Below are positions 36,521 to 47,319 of a stretch of 64,000 nucleotides of DNA, one piece after another (position 1 is the first letter of the stretch; each line of letters starts with the position of its first letter). Position numbers and translations under genes: made by a program. The stretch spans positions 6,737,501-6,801,500 of the forward strand of contig JAVHKY010000003.1 in NCBI GenBank assembly GCA_035079385.1, in the 5' to 3' direction. The notes under the pieces were generated by a model that worked only from the letters and a program-made list of their open reading frames with translations, did not search any database and was not told the DNA's origin. Source of the DNA: Aspidiotus rigidus. Taxonomy: Eukaryota; Arthropoda; Insecta; Hemiptera; Diaspididae.

Positions 36521-36972
36521 ACTTCTTTTTTTCGCATTTTCATATTTACGTTTGGTGTCCTTTGTTTTCCTACCAAGACTCATAATTATAGAAATATTGA
36601 AAATGACTACAAAAACTGAAAGAGTAGGGAAATTATTTTAAGTGGCATATAAAAGGATTGAGTTTCTCATTGCCCCGGCTCAAAGTGTTCGAGACGACAG
36701 ATTTATATAGGAACTGTACTAAATATTCATAAGCTAAAATGGAGAGCCAATAAGAATGCAGTATGTGTTCTCAACACCAAAATTGTCCATTTTTACCATC
36801 ATTGGATGAAATGTAAATTTGCTTGTCTCCAAAAGGCCCTTAATGGTGTCAAAATATTGAAAATTCAACAGGGGGTCTGTTTTATGAAGGGCATTCAATA
36901 AAAATCCGCGCTGTCCTTTATCTACCGCTGTAAAAAAACGACGGCTTCCTTAACGAAGTTGAACGAGGAACG

Positions 36973-37357
36973 CAGGGAACCTGTTTTATGAGTCGAATGG
37001 GATTTGGTATTGAAAATTCAAGGAAGCCTAGATCTAGATAAAGCTAGTATAAAGAGGGCCTAGACCTACTATAAGCCTAGTATAATATAGTTTGAGAGTC
37101 TAAATTTTCTCGAATCTCGAGCTATATATGATAGCTCGAAACTCAAAATTTTTCCAAGTCCCTTTCATATCATATATAGCTCGAGAGTCGAAATTTTTCC
37201 GAGTCCCTCTCCTATCATATATGGCTCGAGAGTCGAAATTTTTTCCAAGTCCCCCTCCTATCATATATATAGCTCGAGAGTCGAAATTTTTCCAAGTTTT
37301 TTGCTGGACGGCGCACGGCAAATTTCTCAAAAAGCCCCCCATAAAACAGGTTTCCTG
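36973..37357. mobile_element. Non-autonomous element, family B copy 1
   Basis: It begins CAGGGAACCTGTTTTATG and ends CATAAAACAGGTTTCCTG, an inverted pair. It is preceded by CTTCCTTAACGAAGTTGAAC, which also precedes the family B ends at about 44294 and 54954. The interior holds a minisatellite (37090-37310). There is no real coding frame. Confidence 0.65.
37090..37310. repeat. Minisatellite, ~55-bp unit, about four units
   Basis: The unit consists of a CTCGAGAGTCGAAATTTTTCC part followed by AGTCCCCCTCCTATCATATA. It repeats about four times with small changes. Related single units occur at 39600-39670, 55060-55290 and inside the hairpin-ended elements. Short frames over it are an artefact of the unit length. 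Confidence 0.8.
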
Positions 37358-37742
37358 TTGAAAAATCAAAATTTTTCCACACATAGATTGAATGTTTAAC
37401 TCATTTTCCTTTGAGTATCAACCAATTAAAATATTGTCTCATTGACAAATCTGAATACAAGTCAAGGTGACAAGTAGTTTCAACAAAAGGTAAACAGTCT
37501 TGTGGGTATCCTTGGTTAGGCGCAGATGAACTGAAAAAGAAATTAGGGTCGGGGCGGGCCTACCTAAATCACGCTTACCCAAATAATTTGAAGATAATTT
37601 AAAATCTCGACGGAAGAGGGAAATTCGGAAATTTTTAGTGTCTACCTAAAAACTCAAAGCCAAAATCAAGCGTAATGGTAAAATTCAAAGAGCGATAGGT
37701 TTTCAATGGTTGACGAGTAAACGATTTTTAATGACCGTCGCT

Positions 37743-38664
37743 TAAATAGAGAGTCGAATATGTCCGGCACTGCCGTCCAAAATATGAAAAATTCAAAAAA
37801 TAAACAAATAAATGACTATTTATTTATCTATTAATTAAAAACCCGACGTTTCGACAGTAACGACTGTCATTCTCAAGGGTTAAAAAGTGAATCTCAAGGG
37901 TTAAAAAGTGAATGAAAAAAAGAGAAGAGAAAAACAGAAATACGAATGAACTACATAAAGAATATTAGTCATGATGAGGTACACGTTTCATGACCGGTAA
38001 GTACAGGCTAATGACACCATCGACGTCTGATTTAAAGTTTACAGCGTTATCATTTTTCAAGATTTCGACAGCTTCGCGTATTTTCCTTTTAGTGGTATTA
38101 TCCTCAAAACATATTATAGAAGGATTATCGAAATTAAAATTATGTCCCGTTTCAGTCGAGTGTCGGCACAAGGCGGTGGTATCCAGGTGGTTCGATACAT
38201 TGGATTTATGTTGACGAATCCTCTCCTTTAGTCGTTGCATTGTTTCACCCACATATTCCACATTACAGCTCTCACAAGGGAGCTTGTATACAAGCCCAGA
38301 GTTTGCTTCTGGAGGTATCTGATCTTTAATTTTACTGAAAAAACGCCGGTTTAGATTGTGACCACTGAAGGTGATCTTAGTATCCGAATTTAATTTGCTG
38401 AGATATTTTCTAATTAAAAGGCTAGGAGTGCCAATAAAGGGGATAGAAAAATAGTGTTTGGCTTTCTTTTTTACGTTAAGAGGAGTGGCGTTGTCAATTA
38501 AGCTATTAGAAGAAGAATCGGTGTTTACGTTACTGGAAGTATTATAATTTATATTAAAATTCGGGTTTTTAATTAATAGATAAATAAATAGTCATTTATT
38601 TGTTTATTTTTTGAATTTTTCATATTTTGGACGGCAGTGCCGGACATATTCGACTCTCTATTTA
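37743..38664 (-). mobile_element. Truncated Penelope-like retroelement with 103-bp inverted arms
   Basis: Arms 37743-37845 and 38562-38664 are perfect inverted copies starting TAAATAGAGAGTCGAATATG. The 12-bp sequence GACCGTCGCTTA flanks the unit (37733-37744 and 38698-38709), consistent with a target duplication. An extra 33 bp lies between the right arm and its flank. The minus strand between the arms encodes a GIY-YIG endonuclease. The reverse transcriptase is missing. Inside the left arm, on the minus strand, lies a hairpin followed by GAAACGTC that resembles the hammerhead ribozymes of Penelope-like elements. Confidence 0.8.
37965..38591 (-). CDS. GIY-YIG endonuclease domain of a Penelope-like element (5'-truncated)
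   Basis: An open frame runs on the minus strand from inside the right arm (after a TGA near 38594) to a stop at 37965, about 205 codons without a clear start. The first Met after the linker is at 38261. The linker (KKKAKHYFSIPFIGTPS, RRFFSKIKDQIPPE) leads into the nuclease domain: LVYKLPCESCNVEYVGET with the CxxC typical of Penelope linker/EN regions, then RLKERIRQH, HSTETGH and a late EAVEIL glutamate. It would nick target DNA during retrotransposition, but no reverse transcriptase is attached, so it is a dead fragment or a 3' piece of one. Confidence 0.8.
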   Translation of the reverse strand, partial: LFIYLLIKNPNFNINYNTSSNVNTDSSSNSLIDNATPLNVKKKAKHYFSIPFIGTPSLLIRKYLSKLNSDTKITFSGHNLNRRFFSKIKDQIPPEANSGLVYKLPCESCNVEYVGETMQRLKERIRQHKSNVSNHLDTTALCRHSTETGHNFNFDNPSIICFEDNTTKRKIREAVEILKNDNAVNFKSDVDGVISLYLPVMKRVPHHD

Positions 38665-38739
38665 TATAATCCGTCCAGACAAATAATTAATTCTTAAGAC
38701 CGTCGCTTAGTTCAATCAGTTCCACCAGTTTCTTCCAAG

Positions 38740-39284
38740 TTACTTTCTATATCGGAATTATACTATCTCATTCGGCACTCTACACAAGATGATTGGTCAA
38801 TAAACTATCCAAAATCCCTTAATGACCCAAATTCACAATATTTACTCATCCAATCTCTCAGCTACCGTCGTTCTCCTAGCATAAACAGTTCACTGACTTT
38901 AATTGCACCTTCATTATCAAACTCAGTCATGTTCGGTTTGGTCATAATCGTCTTGCAGTTCATTGAAAAAGAATAAACACAATTACTGACTCTGACTCAT
39001 ATCCTCTACATTCTGACGAGCCATGAACCACATCCTTTTCGAATGCAAACAATTAGAAACTATCAGACAAACCTTATATTATTCACAAATTTTGAATCTT
39101 CACATTCTCACCCTACCAAAGCTATTAATCTTTTATCTATTGAAAACTTGGCATTATTCCATCATCTAATACAATTTATGTCTCATCTCCCTCCAGCATC
39201 AACTCTTTAAAGCATCCACTCATTCTTAAATACAGTGTAGGACGACGAGAAGCCTATAGCAGCCACTCTCTACTCCAACCTTTT
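38740..39284 (+). pseudogene. LINE ORF2 3' relic, split by a later insertion
   Basis: The sequence around TCGGCACTCTACACAAGATG through ACAAACCTTATATTATTCAC parallels the C-terminal end of the LINE at 60630-61080 in a decayed form: the RDDW and FGHNRL regions and the NHxLFECxxLE zinc-knuckle block, read as NHILFECKQLETIRQTL. Its 3' UTR (…CTACTCCAACCTTTT) runs to the edge of the hairpin-ended element and resumes at about 41031-41160, ending in a poly-A tract. Confidence 0.7.
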
Positions 39285-40674
39285 GACATGTTCCATGTCT
39301 TTTCTCTCGCCGGACCCCGATTTTGAAACTCGCGAGTACACCCCCCCCCCCCCCCGGCAAGAGAAATCTCTACCCCGTGGGTGATTCAGAAATTCGCGAG
39401 TACACCCCGCGTAATGATAATAAATAATTACATTAATTAATTAATAAATAACTAAATAATTAAATAATTGAATAATTAAATAATTAAATAATTAAATAAT
39501 TAAATAGTTGAATAATTAAATAATTAAATAATTAAATAATTCAATAATTAAATAATTAAATAATTAAATAAATAAATAATTAAATAATTAATATAATTAA
39601 TAATTAGAAAATTGTTCAAGTCCCTCTTCCTATCATATATGGCTGGATAGTCAGAAATTTTTCCAAGTCCCCTAGACTTGAATTGTCTCATACCATTCCA
39701 ATACAACAGCGAGACAGGGGGCGAACGAGCGGAGCGAGTTCGCGCTACCTCATATTTCTCATAGAAGACTTATACGACGCCAAGATAGGTAAAGGGGTAA
39801 ACAAATAATATCTCACGAACACTTGACCTAGTAGAAGCCTAGACTGAAATATTTCAAGATGACTGATAAAAATTTTTCCAAGTCCCCTAGACTTGAATTG
39901 TCTCATACCATTCCAATACAACAGCGAGATCGCTCGTTCGCCGCACGAAAGTTGATACCTACCTCAAAATATAGAACACCCACAATTACCTCAAAATATT
40001 TCTCATACGAGACTTATACGACGCCAAGATAGGTAAAGGGGTGAACGAATAATATCTCACGAACACTTGACCTAGTAGAAGAATTAATAATAAATAATTA
40101 TATTAATTAATTAATTAATTAATAACTAAATAATTAAATAATTGAATATTTAAATAAATAAATAAATAAATAATTAAATAATATTAAATAATTAAATAAT
40201 TAAATGATTGAATAATTAAATAATTAAATAATTAAATAAATAAAGGCTGGATAGTCGAAATAGACTTGAATTGTCTCATACCATTCCAATACAACAGCGA
40301 GACAGGGGGAGAACGAGCGGAGCGAGTTCGCGCTACCTCATATTTCTCATAGAAGACTTATACGACGCCAAGATAGGTAAAGGGGTAAACAAATAATATC
40401 TCACGAACACTTGACCTAGTAGAAGCCTAGACTGAAATATTTCAAGATGACTGATAAAAATTTTTCCAAGTCCCCTAGACTTGAATTGTCTCATACCATT
40501 CCAATACAACAGCGAGATCGCTCGTTCGCCGCACGAAAGTTGATACCTCAAAATATAGAACACCCACAATTACCTCAAAATATTTCTCATACGAGACTTA
40601 TACGACGCCAAGATAGGTAAAGGGGTAAACGAATAATATCTCACGAACACTTGACCTAGTACAAGAATTAATAA

Positions 40675-40706
<32 letters not shown>

Positions 40707-41030
40707 ATTTAAATAATTAAATAATTAAATGATTGAATAATTAAATAATTAAATAATTAAATAAATAAAGGCTGGATAGTCGAAATAGACTTGAATTGTC
40801 TCATACCATTCCAATACAACAGCGAGACAGGGGGAGAACGAGCGGAGCGAGTTCGCGCTACCTCATATTTCTCATAGAAGACTTATACGACGCCAAGATA
40901 GGTAAAGGGGTAAACGAAAAATATCTCACGAACACTTGACCTAGTAGAAGCCTAGACTGAAATATTTCAAGATGACTGATAAAATATAAAAGACATGGAA
41001 CATGATTTTCATTTATTTGGCTATGCCAGC
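39285..41030 (+). mobile_element. Hairpin-ended modular element (family H), copy 1
   Basis: It starts with the palindrome GACATGTTCCATGTC and ends AAAAGACATGGAACATG then GGCTATGCCAG. A left module (TCTCGCCGGACCCCGATTTT, GCGAGTACACCCC) is followed by TAAT/TAAATAAT minisatellite blocks. These alternate with about 520-bp units starting GGCTGGATAGTC (near 39632, 40246, 40770) that contain CAGCGAGACAGGGGG, GCGGAGCGAGTTCGCGC and GATAGGTAAAGGGG. It sits in the T-tract of a LINE 3' UTR. There is no protein frame; short frames on both strands repeat with the units. Confidence 0.8.
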
Positions 41031-41160
41031 AAATTTTTTTTTTTTTACCTTTTTTGTTATTACTATTATTTGTATTTTTGTCATGTTTTGTTACCATCAT
41101 TTTTATTTTGTATTTTGATAAATGGTATGGTTGGATAATATTAAAAAAAAAAAAAAGAAA
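41031..41160 (+). pseudogene. Resumed LINE 3' UTR after the family H insertion
   Basis: A T-run directly after the inserted element, then a segment ending ATGGTTGGATAATATTAAAA and poly-A. This parallels the 3' end of the LINE at 61390-61437 (ATGGTTGGATGTAATAAAAA). Confidence 0.6.
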
Positions 41161-44100
41161 GTTGAGCGTAGATAACGAAAAATTATTAGTTTTATTCTAA
41201 GATCAGCAGATGAAAACTTTACTAATGTACATTTTTAGGTATCCACATTCCGATCACGAGAAAGTTCGACAAGAATACTTTTGAGGAGTTTTCAACGTAC
41301 ACTTCCTAATTGAAAAATTTTGAATGAAAAATTCTAATCTCAAATAAGAATATTGTATTTTTCGAAATGAAGTTTTGGCGAGGCGAACGTAGAGGAGGAC
41401 CACTTTTTCACGGTCATCTCATTAAGATTACAAATTTACCATCCCGCTGTAATTGGACTTTAAGTAGCGAGTTTTGAACACCCGCCCCCACCCCTGGGAA
41501 AGCTATCGTCAAGTACCTACTCAATATCCTTGAACTACCCATTGGTGACTGTAAATTGACTAATTAGGAATTTATTCTAATTCTAGATGACTAATTACAT
41601 TCACAAAAATTTTCATGATACACTGGGCTAGTGGCTATCAAAAAGGAATTGTGGTGATTTCAGGGGTATTTTATGTATTTTACTAAATATCTACCCAAAG
41701 ATTCGCCGAAGCCTTGGATCTATGAAGTGTTTTCGTTTTTTTTTCTTTTTATCCTTTTCATAATTCTCTCCAATATATTCAACGCCAAAGAAATCACGAA
41801 AATTCCTTGCTTACTAAGCGATTTTATTTATTAAAAATATCTTTCCGGCGTATAAGTATCTGTATTGCGAGTACACGCTCCCTATTCTCGATGAAAAAAA
41901 ATGAGGCGTCGAAAAAATATAAATAAAACGTAATATGGACTATGCCCTCATTTCACAATTCTTATGAAGAAAGCGCAGCGTGTACAGTTCTTTTAGTTAT
42001 AATTTTAGAAATTGATATAGGAATATTTGTGTCATCGTGTCGCATTAGTGTACCTCACAGCTTATGGAACTCATTACCTTTATGAAACGCGAAGAACATT
42101 CTAATTTTACTGATTCCAAAGTAAGTATACGTATAAGAATGGTGAAGAAAAAAGCGTTATACGTGTATGATATATTGTTTATCTACTTACGCTTTTTCAC
42201 GCCGAAAGAAAGCTCAAATGTTCCTTCTTTCGAAGAATATACTAAAGAAGAAATTCGGAAAAACGGAACGACGCCGCGAAAAATCGCGTACACGATAGGT
42301 ACACAGCTAACCAAACGATATAATAAGCTTGGTGTTTACTTTTATCTTCTTACAAGTAAAAATGAGTCATCATCAGTGATGCTCATGCTCGTTCATCGCT
42401 CAACATTGGGTGTGAACGTATGGAAATAACAAAGGGGGACGCTCAAAGTTGAATGCTACGTTCACACGGTCACTTCTTCCTACGACGCCGTCTGCCGAAT
42501 AATCCGAAAATCGAAAGTTGAGACGCAACAGATTTTAAGTTCGTGATGAACGATGAGTGTATAAATCGACGACCTTTCAAAGAAAAGGGTTGGATGGAAG
42601 GAAATTTTAGCATGATTTCAGCCCTGGTGTACCGACAAGAAGCGGTATAATTTACTTAATCATTGACGCATTTACAATTATTGTATTTTATTCAGAGGTG
42701 TGTTCACATCAGTAGCGAGAAGGTCCATTCTGTTATACACGTACACTACTACAAAGCACTTAGAAACAGGTTCTGCAATTTGTAGGTGTAAAAGCGGCCG
42801 AGTATTGAAACTATGTAATAGGCTATTGTGTTAGATCCGTCCATGGTCACTAAGTGTGCAGCGTGCAGTGCACGACAACGACAAATTAAATTTTAAAACG
42901 TTATCAACATTTTAGCAGTTTTCTGTCTTATTTAATTGTACAAGGAAACAAGCTCATAATTTTTTATTCAATTTATTTTCATTAACCTTCAATTTTTTTT
43001 TTTTTTTGATTGCCAGAGATCAGTAACCTCTTACATTACATCGATTGTTTTTATGGACTGGGTCATATTATGTCATTGTTTTGAATTACGCGTACATCAT
43101 CTATATTAGGATATACTCCCGATGCGTTGTCGAAGCCACAACCGTCACTTCTCCGAGCCTACAAACCGGTTTTTGGGAGCTTCTAACATTGAGATCGGAG
43201 AAGTCTCATGGAATGGATAAAAGTCTTTCGACCGAATATGTCTGAAAATGTGGTCAACAGCCAAATGTCTCACTCAATGTATCAACGTTTGATAGCGAAT
43301 ACAATTTTCGTACAGCAATATTAAAGCTAATTTTATGAGTTCTCTTTTAAAAGTGCGTGCGAATTCGGATTTTCGTGATTCGGCGGTGACGAAGAGAGGA
43401 GAAGGGAAAAACGTTCTATTGATTTTCGGAAAGAAGAATTCTGGCGCCTCAACAATACAGAAAAATTATATAGGTAGCTGTTGAATGAAGGATCGCTTTT
43501 TCCTTATTTGCGTACTCTAAACGATCGCCACCGGGAAAAGTCCCCCTACCTAGACGGCAGTTTATCGTTCTTTGACCTTTCGAAACAGAAATATTTGTGT
43601 CTTTTAAATCCTGCCGTTCATTGGCTGGGGTTGAAACGGAGCTTTCAGTAGAGGAAAAATCCACCGAACTAATACGTTGCGAATTTTTAAAAATTTTTGT
43701 CGTCATCCTCGTAATAGTCACACGACGATAATTGGGATTTTTCTCATACCAGTACTTTCGAATACTCATAGTCACAGGGATAGGAAAAGAAGTCAGACGC
43801 TAAGGGTAATAAATTCGTCACCGTATTTATTTACTAACAGGTATTAATTAGGTGATTTTGTTGCCTTCTTAAAAAGGCAAACTCAATTTTTTGACTCAAC
43901 TCAACCTACTGGAACCAGTTTTTCTCTATTCTCGATCGAAAAACCTCTACCTCAAAAACTTATCTACATCATTAGCCTCCACATCCCACCCCTCACTTAG
44001 TGTACCTCTTAAAAAGTCATTTTTCATTTTCGGCTTTCTAATTTCGTTTGCTTATTCTACCGTTGGTGAACATGTTTCTTGAATTGACGACAATCGTTGA

Positions 44101-44290
44101 TAAAACACAGCTACTGAACAGCGAGCTTAAAGAATCGTATGAGTACAAGTCTGTGAAAGGGACGTTCTTGTTAGGGTCCCGTATTCTTTCCAAGCCAGAT
44201 TCATCATCCTGTTAACTTCTTTCTTCGCTCTATTTTCCACTTACAACTCGTCCCAAAAACTCACGGATTCTTTAACAGAGTTGAACGAGG
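41161..44290. other. Intergenic region, no supported gene
   Basis: Mixed AT-rich sequence. Two longer frames have no recognisable similarity: 42064-42429 (+, 121 codons, basic) and 43449-43775 (-, 108 codons, Ser/Thr-rich). Either could be an exon of an unknown gene, but neither has convincing splice partners. Confidence 0.45.
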
Positions 44291-44293
44291 GGT

Positions 44294-44588
44294 GGCAGGA
44301 AACCTGTTTTATGGAGTACATAGGATCTGAAAAATATTGACGTATCATATCTATGACGTCATCAAATTGTGACATCACAGGCCCGGACTTAAGGAGCTAC
44401 ATATAATAGGAGGGGAACTGAAAAACTGATTTATTACGTCACTAGATTGTGACGTCACAGGCCCCATCTCCCAAGCTATATTATGTAACAGAAGGGGGTC
44501 TTGGAAAATTTTCGAGCTCAGAGCTTTACCGACTGGCCGGAAGGCGGACTTTTTTCCGAAAAACCGCCCGATAAAACAGGACTCCTGT
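44294..44588. mobile_element. Non-autonomous element, family B copy 2
   Basis: Left end CAGGAAACCTGTTTTATGG, right end CGATAAAACAGGACTCCTG. The interior has two copies of TTGTGACGTCACAGGCCC (near 44378 and 44448) and AGGAGCTACATATAATAGG phrases, also found at 56490-56560. It is preceded by CTTTAACAGAGTTGAACGAG, as in other family B copies. Confidence 0.65.
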
Positions 44589-44734
44589 TAATAGACAGCG
44601 CAGCGTCTTCTAATTTTTCTTACTTTTTCAATCCTGTTTTTGGCTGTATTTCATTTGTTCTTTTTCAGTGGGGACTCGCGTTAACTTTTGAAGAAAGTAT
44701 CATCCATATCCGACGAAAAAAAAACCGCGACACA

Positions 44735-45060
44735 GTACGGAAACTAACATGTCTCCCGCAGAGACACGTAAAGTAGCATTTTATATGCTTGGTCCCAAAA
44801 CTCCGATGTAATATATCGATGGATCCATTTTGTTGATCATATAGAATAGAATCTACCTACAATATCGACTTTCGACGCGTCCATCTTGGTCATGATGACG
44901 TCATAGAAACGTTCCTCTTCACCAGTATTTCTTAGCTTAGTATAAACTTAGTATTCTGTACTTTGGGCTATCTAGTTGACGGATTCATCCTTAGCCTTGT
45001 ACACGTGTAGTACTCTGCGTGTTGGGCTATTGAGTGGTTCACGGGCTCATTCGCTCCTTT
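44735..45060. repeat. Long direct repeat D, copy 1
   Basis: The block with CTAACATGTCTCCCGCAGAG, TGTAATATATCGATGGATCC, GATGACGTCATAGAAACG, TAGTATTCTGTACTTTGGGC and GGGCTCATTCGC recurs in the same order at 50515-50760. It is non-coding. Confidence 0.7.
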
Positions 45061-45326
45061 CATTTGCTTGAATAGCCTATGACGCCTTACTACCCTCAAC
45101 CTTCCCTCTCTCCAACTCAAGTTTACCACACAATTATTAGAAGTATTATTGGGTTGAGTAGCTGAGCCAAGTCTAGCCTAGTATGAGGTCAAAATGTTTC
45201 CAAATTCCTAGAGTAAATCTTAGTATATTGTGTTGAGCCTAGTATGGAGAAGAGCTAGTGTAGGGGGCAGGATAAGCTAGTTAGCTTAACATAAAATACA
45301 TGAACCTGTAGTATATTATTGCATAT

Positions 45327-45788
45327 CACGGTATAAGATGAAGAGGTAGTGACACGAACGTATTCTGACTGTGGTAAACGCTGTCCGTGATTTTGAAGTA
45401 GTTCTGAACATCCCGAGCGCAGCGCTCGTGATGAAAGTGATGGGTAATGTACAGAGTCTTATGGGAACGCCGCTACTTTCAAAAATTTATTGCAGGATCA
45501 GGAATCAGCCGATGCATTTCATATTTGGCATAAAAATACCATTTAATCTACTCTATAAAATTTTGAAAGAATCACCCTTCTAAGTAAATTCTTGGATTTT
45601 TTATAATCCTTGGAAATTTCATCAATACTAGGGTACCAACGGTAACGTCTCGGCGCAGGTGGGGTGTAGAAGGAACAGGGAAACAGCCCGAGTGTTCGCT
45701 GCAAACCTAGCGGAAGTTTGTACGTACAACTTCAAAACTGCGGACACGATTTTAGCGTTGTGTCATTACCTCTTCATCTTATACCGTG
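45327..45788. mobile_element. MITE with CACGGTATAAGATGAAGAGG ends
   Basis: About 30-bp terminal inverted repeats (CACGGTATAAGATGAAGAGG onward, and its complement ending 45788). TAT lies on both sides (45324-45326 and 45789-45791), so the target duplication is TA or TAT. The 462-bp interior has no supported gene. Confidence 0.82.
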
Positions 45789-46359
45789 TATTAGGCTTAG
45801 TCTAACCTGGCCTACTGTAAGTTAGGCCTATTATAATGAAGGCGGAGGATACAGGTCACACCTAGCAAAGGCTGACATTTTTCCTAGCAACGTCATTAAG
45901 CGTGACGGTTTTTCGTATCGGTTTTCCCAGGTTGAGTCCTGTTAGAAACTTTCGAAAAATCGTCAAAAAACTGTGACGGTTTTTGTGAGGCCTTAATCAC
46001 TGATGACGTCACCAAGCATGACGAAAAACCCGCAACGGTTTTCCCAGGATGAGTCCAGTGAAAAAACCTTCGAAAACCTGTCAAGAAACTTTCACTGACA
46101 GTTTTATAATCGGACAGCAAGAAATTAAAATTATATTGGAATATTCTCATTCATCTCAAATCGAGTGTAAGTCTGAACTTTTGTGGCAGTTTTTCAATCT
46201 TTTAAACTTGGCACATTGGTGAAAACAATTACCAATTAGAAATTAAGACATTATAATGAGACATCAAAAAACAATGATTCGATTACTTTCATTTGGCTTA
46301 AATAAAGTCAAATAGCCTGTTACAATATGAACAACAGTCGAAAGATCAGTTGCCTCGCT

Positions 46360-46522
46360 CAGTGGCGGATCTAGGAATTTTTAGGGGGGGGGGGGGGTTA
46401 TGGAAAGGAAGGCTTTTAGAATATTTATCTCGTCCATTTTTTCCCTTTTCCTCTTTCTTTCTTTCTTTCTTTCTTTTTTTCTTTTTTTTACGGGGGGGGG
46501 GGGCACCTTAAATCCGCCGCTG
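46360..46522. mobile_element. hAT-type MITE with 8-bp target duplication
   Basis: It begins CAGTGGCGGATCTAGG and ends TTAAATCCGCCGCTG. The perfect 8-bp duplication GCCTCGCT flanks it (46352-46359 and 46523-46530), as expected for hAT elements. The interior is a G-run, a pyrimidine tract with (TTTC)n, and another G-run. It is inserted just before a LINE ORF2 tail. Confidence 0.92.
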
Positions 46523-47216
46523 GCCTCGCTTCTTCAACGCAACGAACCCTTGAAATGGTGAGGCCCCCTGACTCCGATCCATCACCCACGGAAACAATCC
46601 GATCAGTTTACCGGAACTTTGGTGAGAGGACACCTCTGACAATGGAACAGGAATGGCAAGTAAGCGAGAAGAGCAAATGGTCTCCTTTCCTGTTCCCCAC
46701 TCTCAAATCCCACTTCCAACTTGGAGACTTCGTCCCCAGCTTCTGGAGCTCTCAAGCCATCACCGGTCACGGAGTCTTCAAGGTTCACCTCCTCAGCCGT
46801 GCAATCCTCACTGAAGGTGACTGTCCGTGTGCCTTCGGGCAAGAAACGGCGAGGCACACGATGACAGAATGCCTCCGATTCGCGGAGGGTCGCCCCATTG
46901 ATTGAAACGAGACTACCTCACACCATATTCGATTTATGGAAAAGGTAACAACGCGGCTGTGAACGATCGAGAATCCAAATTTCCGCGTAAGGTGAAGAAA
47001 CAGACAACCAAAGACGAAGAAACGAGAAAACGACAAAGAGAAAAGTGGACTGAGAAAAGAGCGTTCGAGTTTGCCAGTTCCGCCCTATCCGACGGAAGCC
47101 CTCGAGAACCGTCCACCGACGGTGAAATGGAGGAATCAAATAAATATGAAAAATTTGTTATCCTGAAGACGTACACTATTTATTTAGTCAATTACGATCT
47201 CTCCACCCGCTACTGA
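46523..47216 (+). pseudogene. LINE ORF2 C-terminal fragment (R1/I-like)
   Basis: The frame at 46555-46905 includes LTMEQEWQVSEKS, QAITGHGVFKVHL and the zinc-knuckle-like CPCAFGQETARHTMTEC, which is typical of the end of R1- and I-type LINE ORF2 proteins. A frame change near 46905 leads into a Lys/Arg/Glu-rich tail (46902-47216). No reverse transcriptase core is present, so it is strongly 5'-truncated. Composition is less AT-rich than its surroundings. Confidence 0.7.
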
Positions 47217-47319
47217 GCACTGCCATTATAAACTCAGCAGAGGGGAATAGGCAGTAAATCAGTCCCACGAAGTTTGTTCCGAATGTCCCCCCCCCTCAAA
47301 AAAAAAAATTAAGGTTTAA

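Noticed and set aside
37100..37384. Complementary open frames of 94 and 77 codons with repeated RESKFF / DSRAIYD segments
   Set aside because: They are by-products of a ~55-bp minisatellite whose unit lets several frames stay open; there is no start context or similarity.
39420..39600. TAAT/TAAATAAT arrays considered as a CRISPR-like or centromeric array
   Set aside because: No unique spacers and irregular unit length; simple AT minisatellite within a mobile element of an animal genome.
40333..41100. Two minus-strand frames with identical ends (ISHLEIFQSRLLLGQVFV...)
   Set aside because: The identity comes from the tandem ~520-bp units of the family H element; there is no sign of a real protein.
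46555..46905. Considered as an independent host gene
   Set aside because: The CPCAFG...HTMTEC knuckle and the upstream TGHG block are typical of a LINE ORF2 tail, and repeats surround it.
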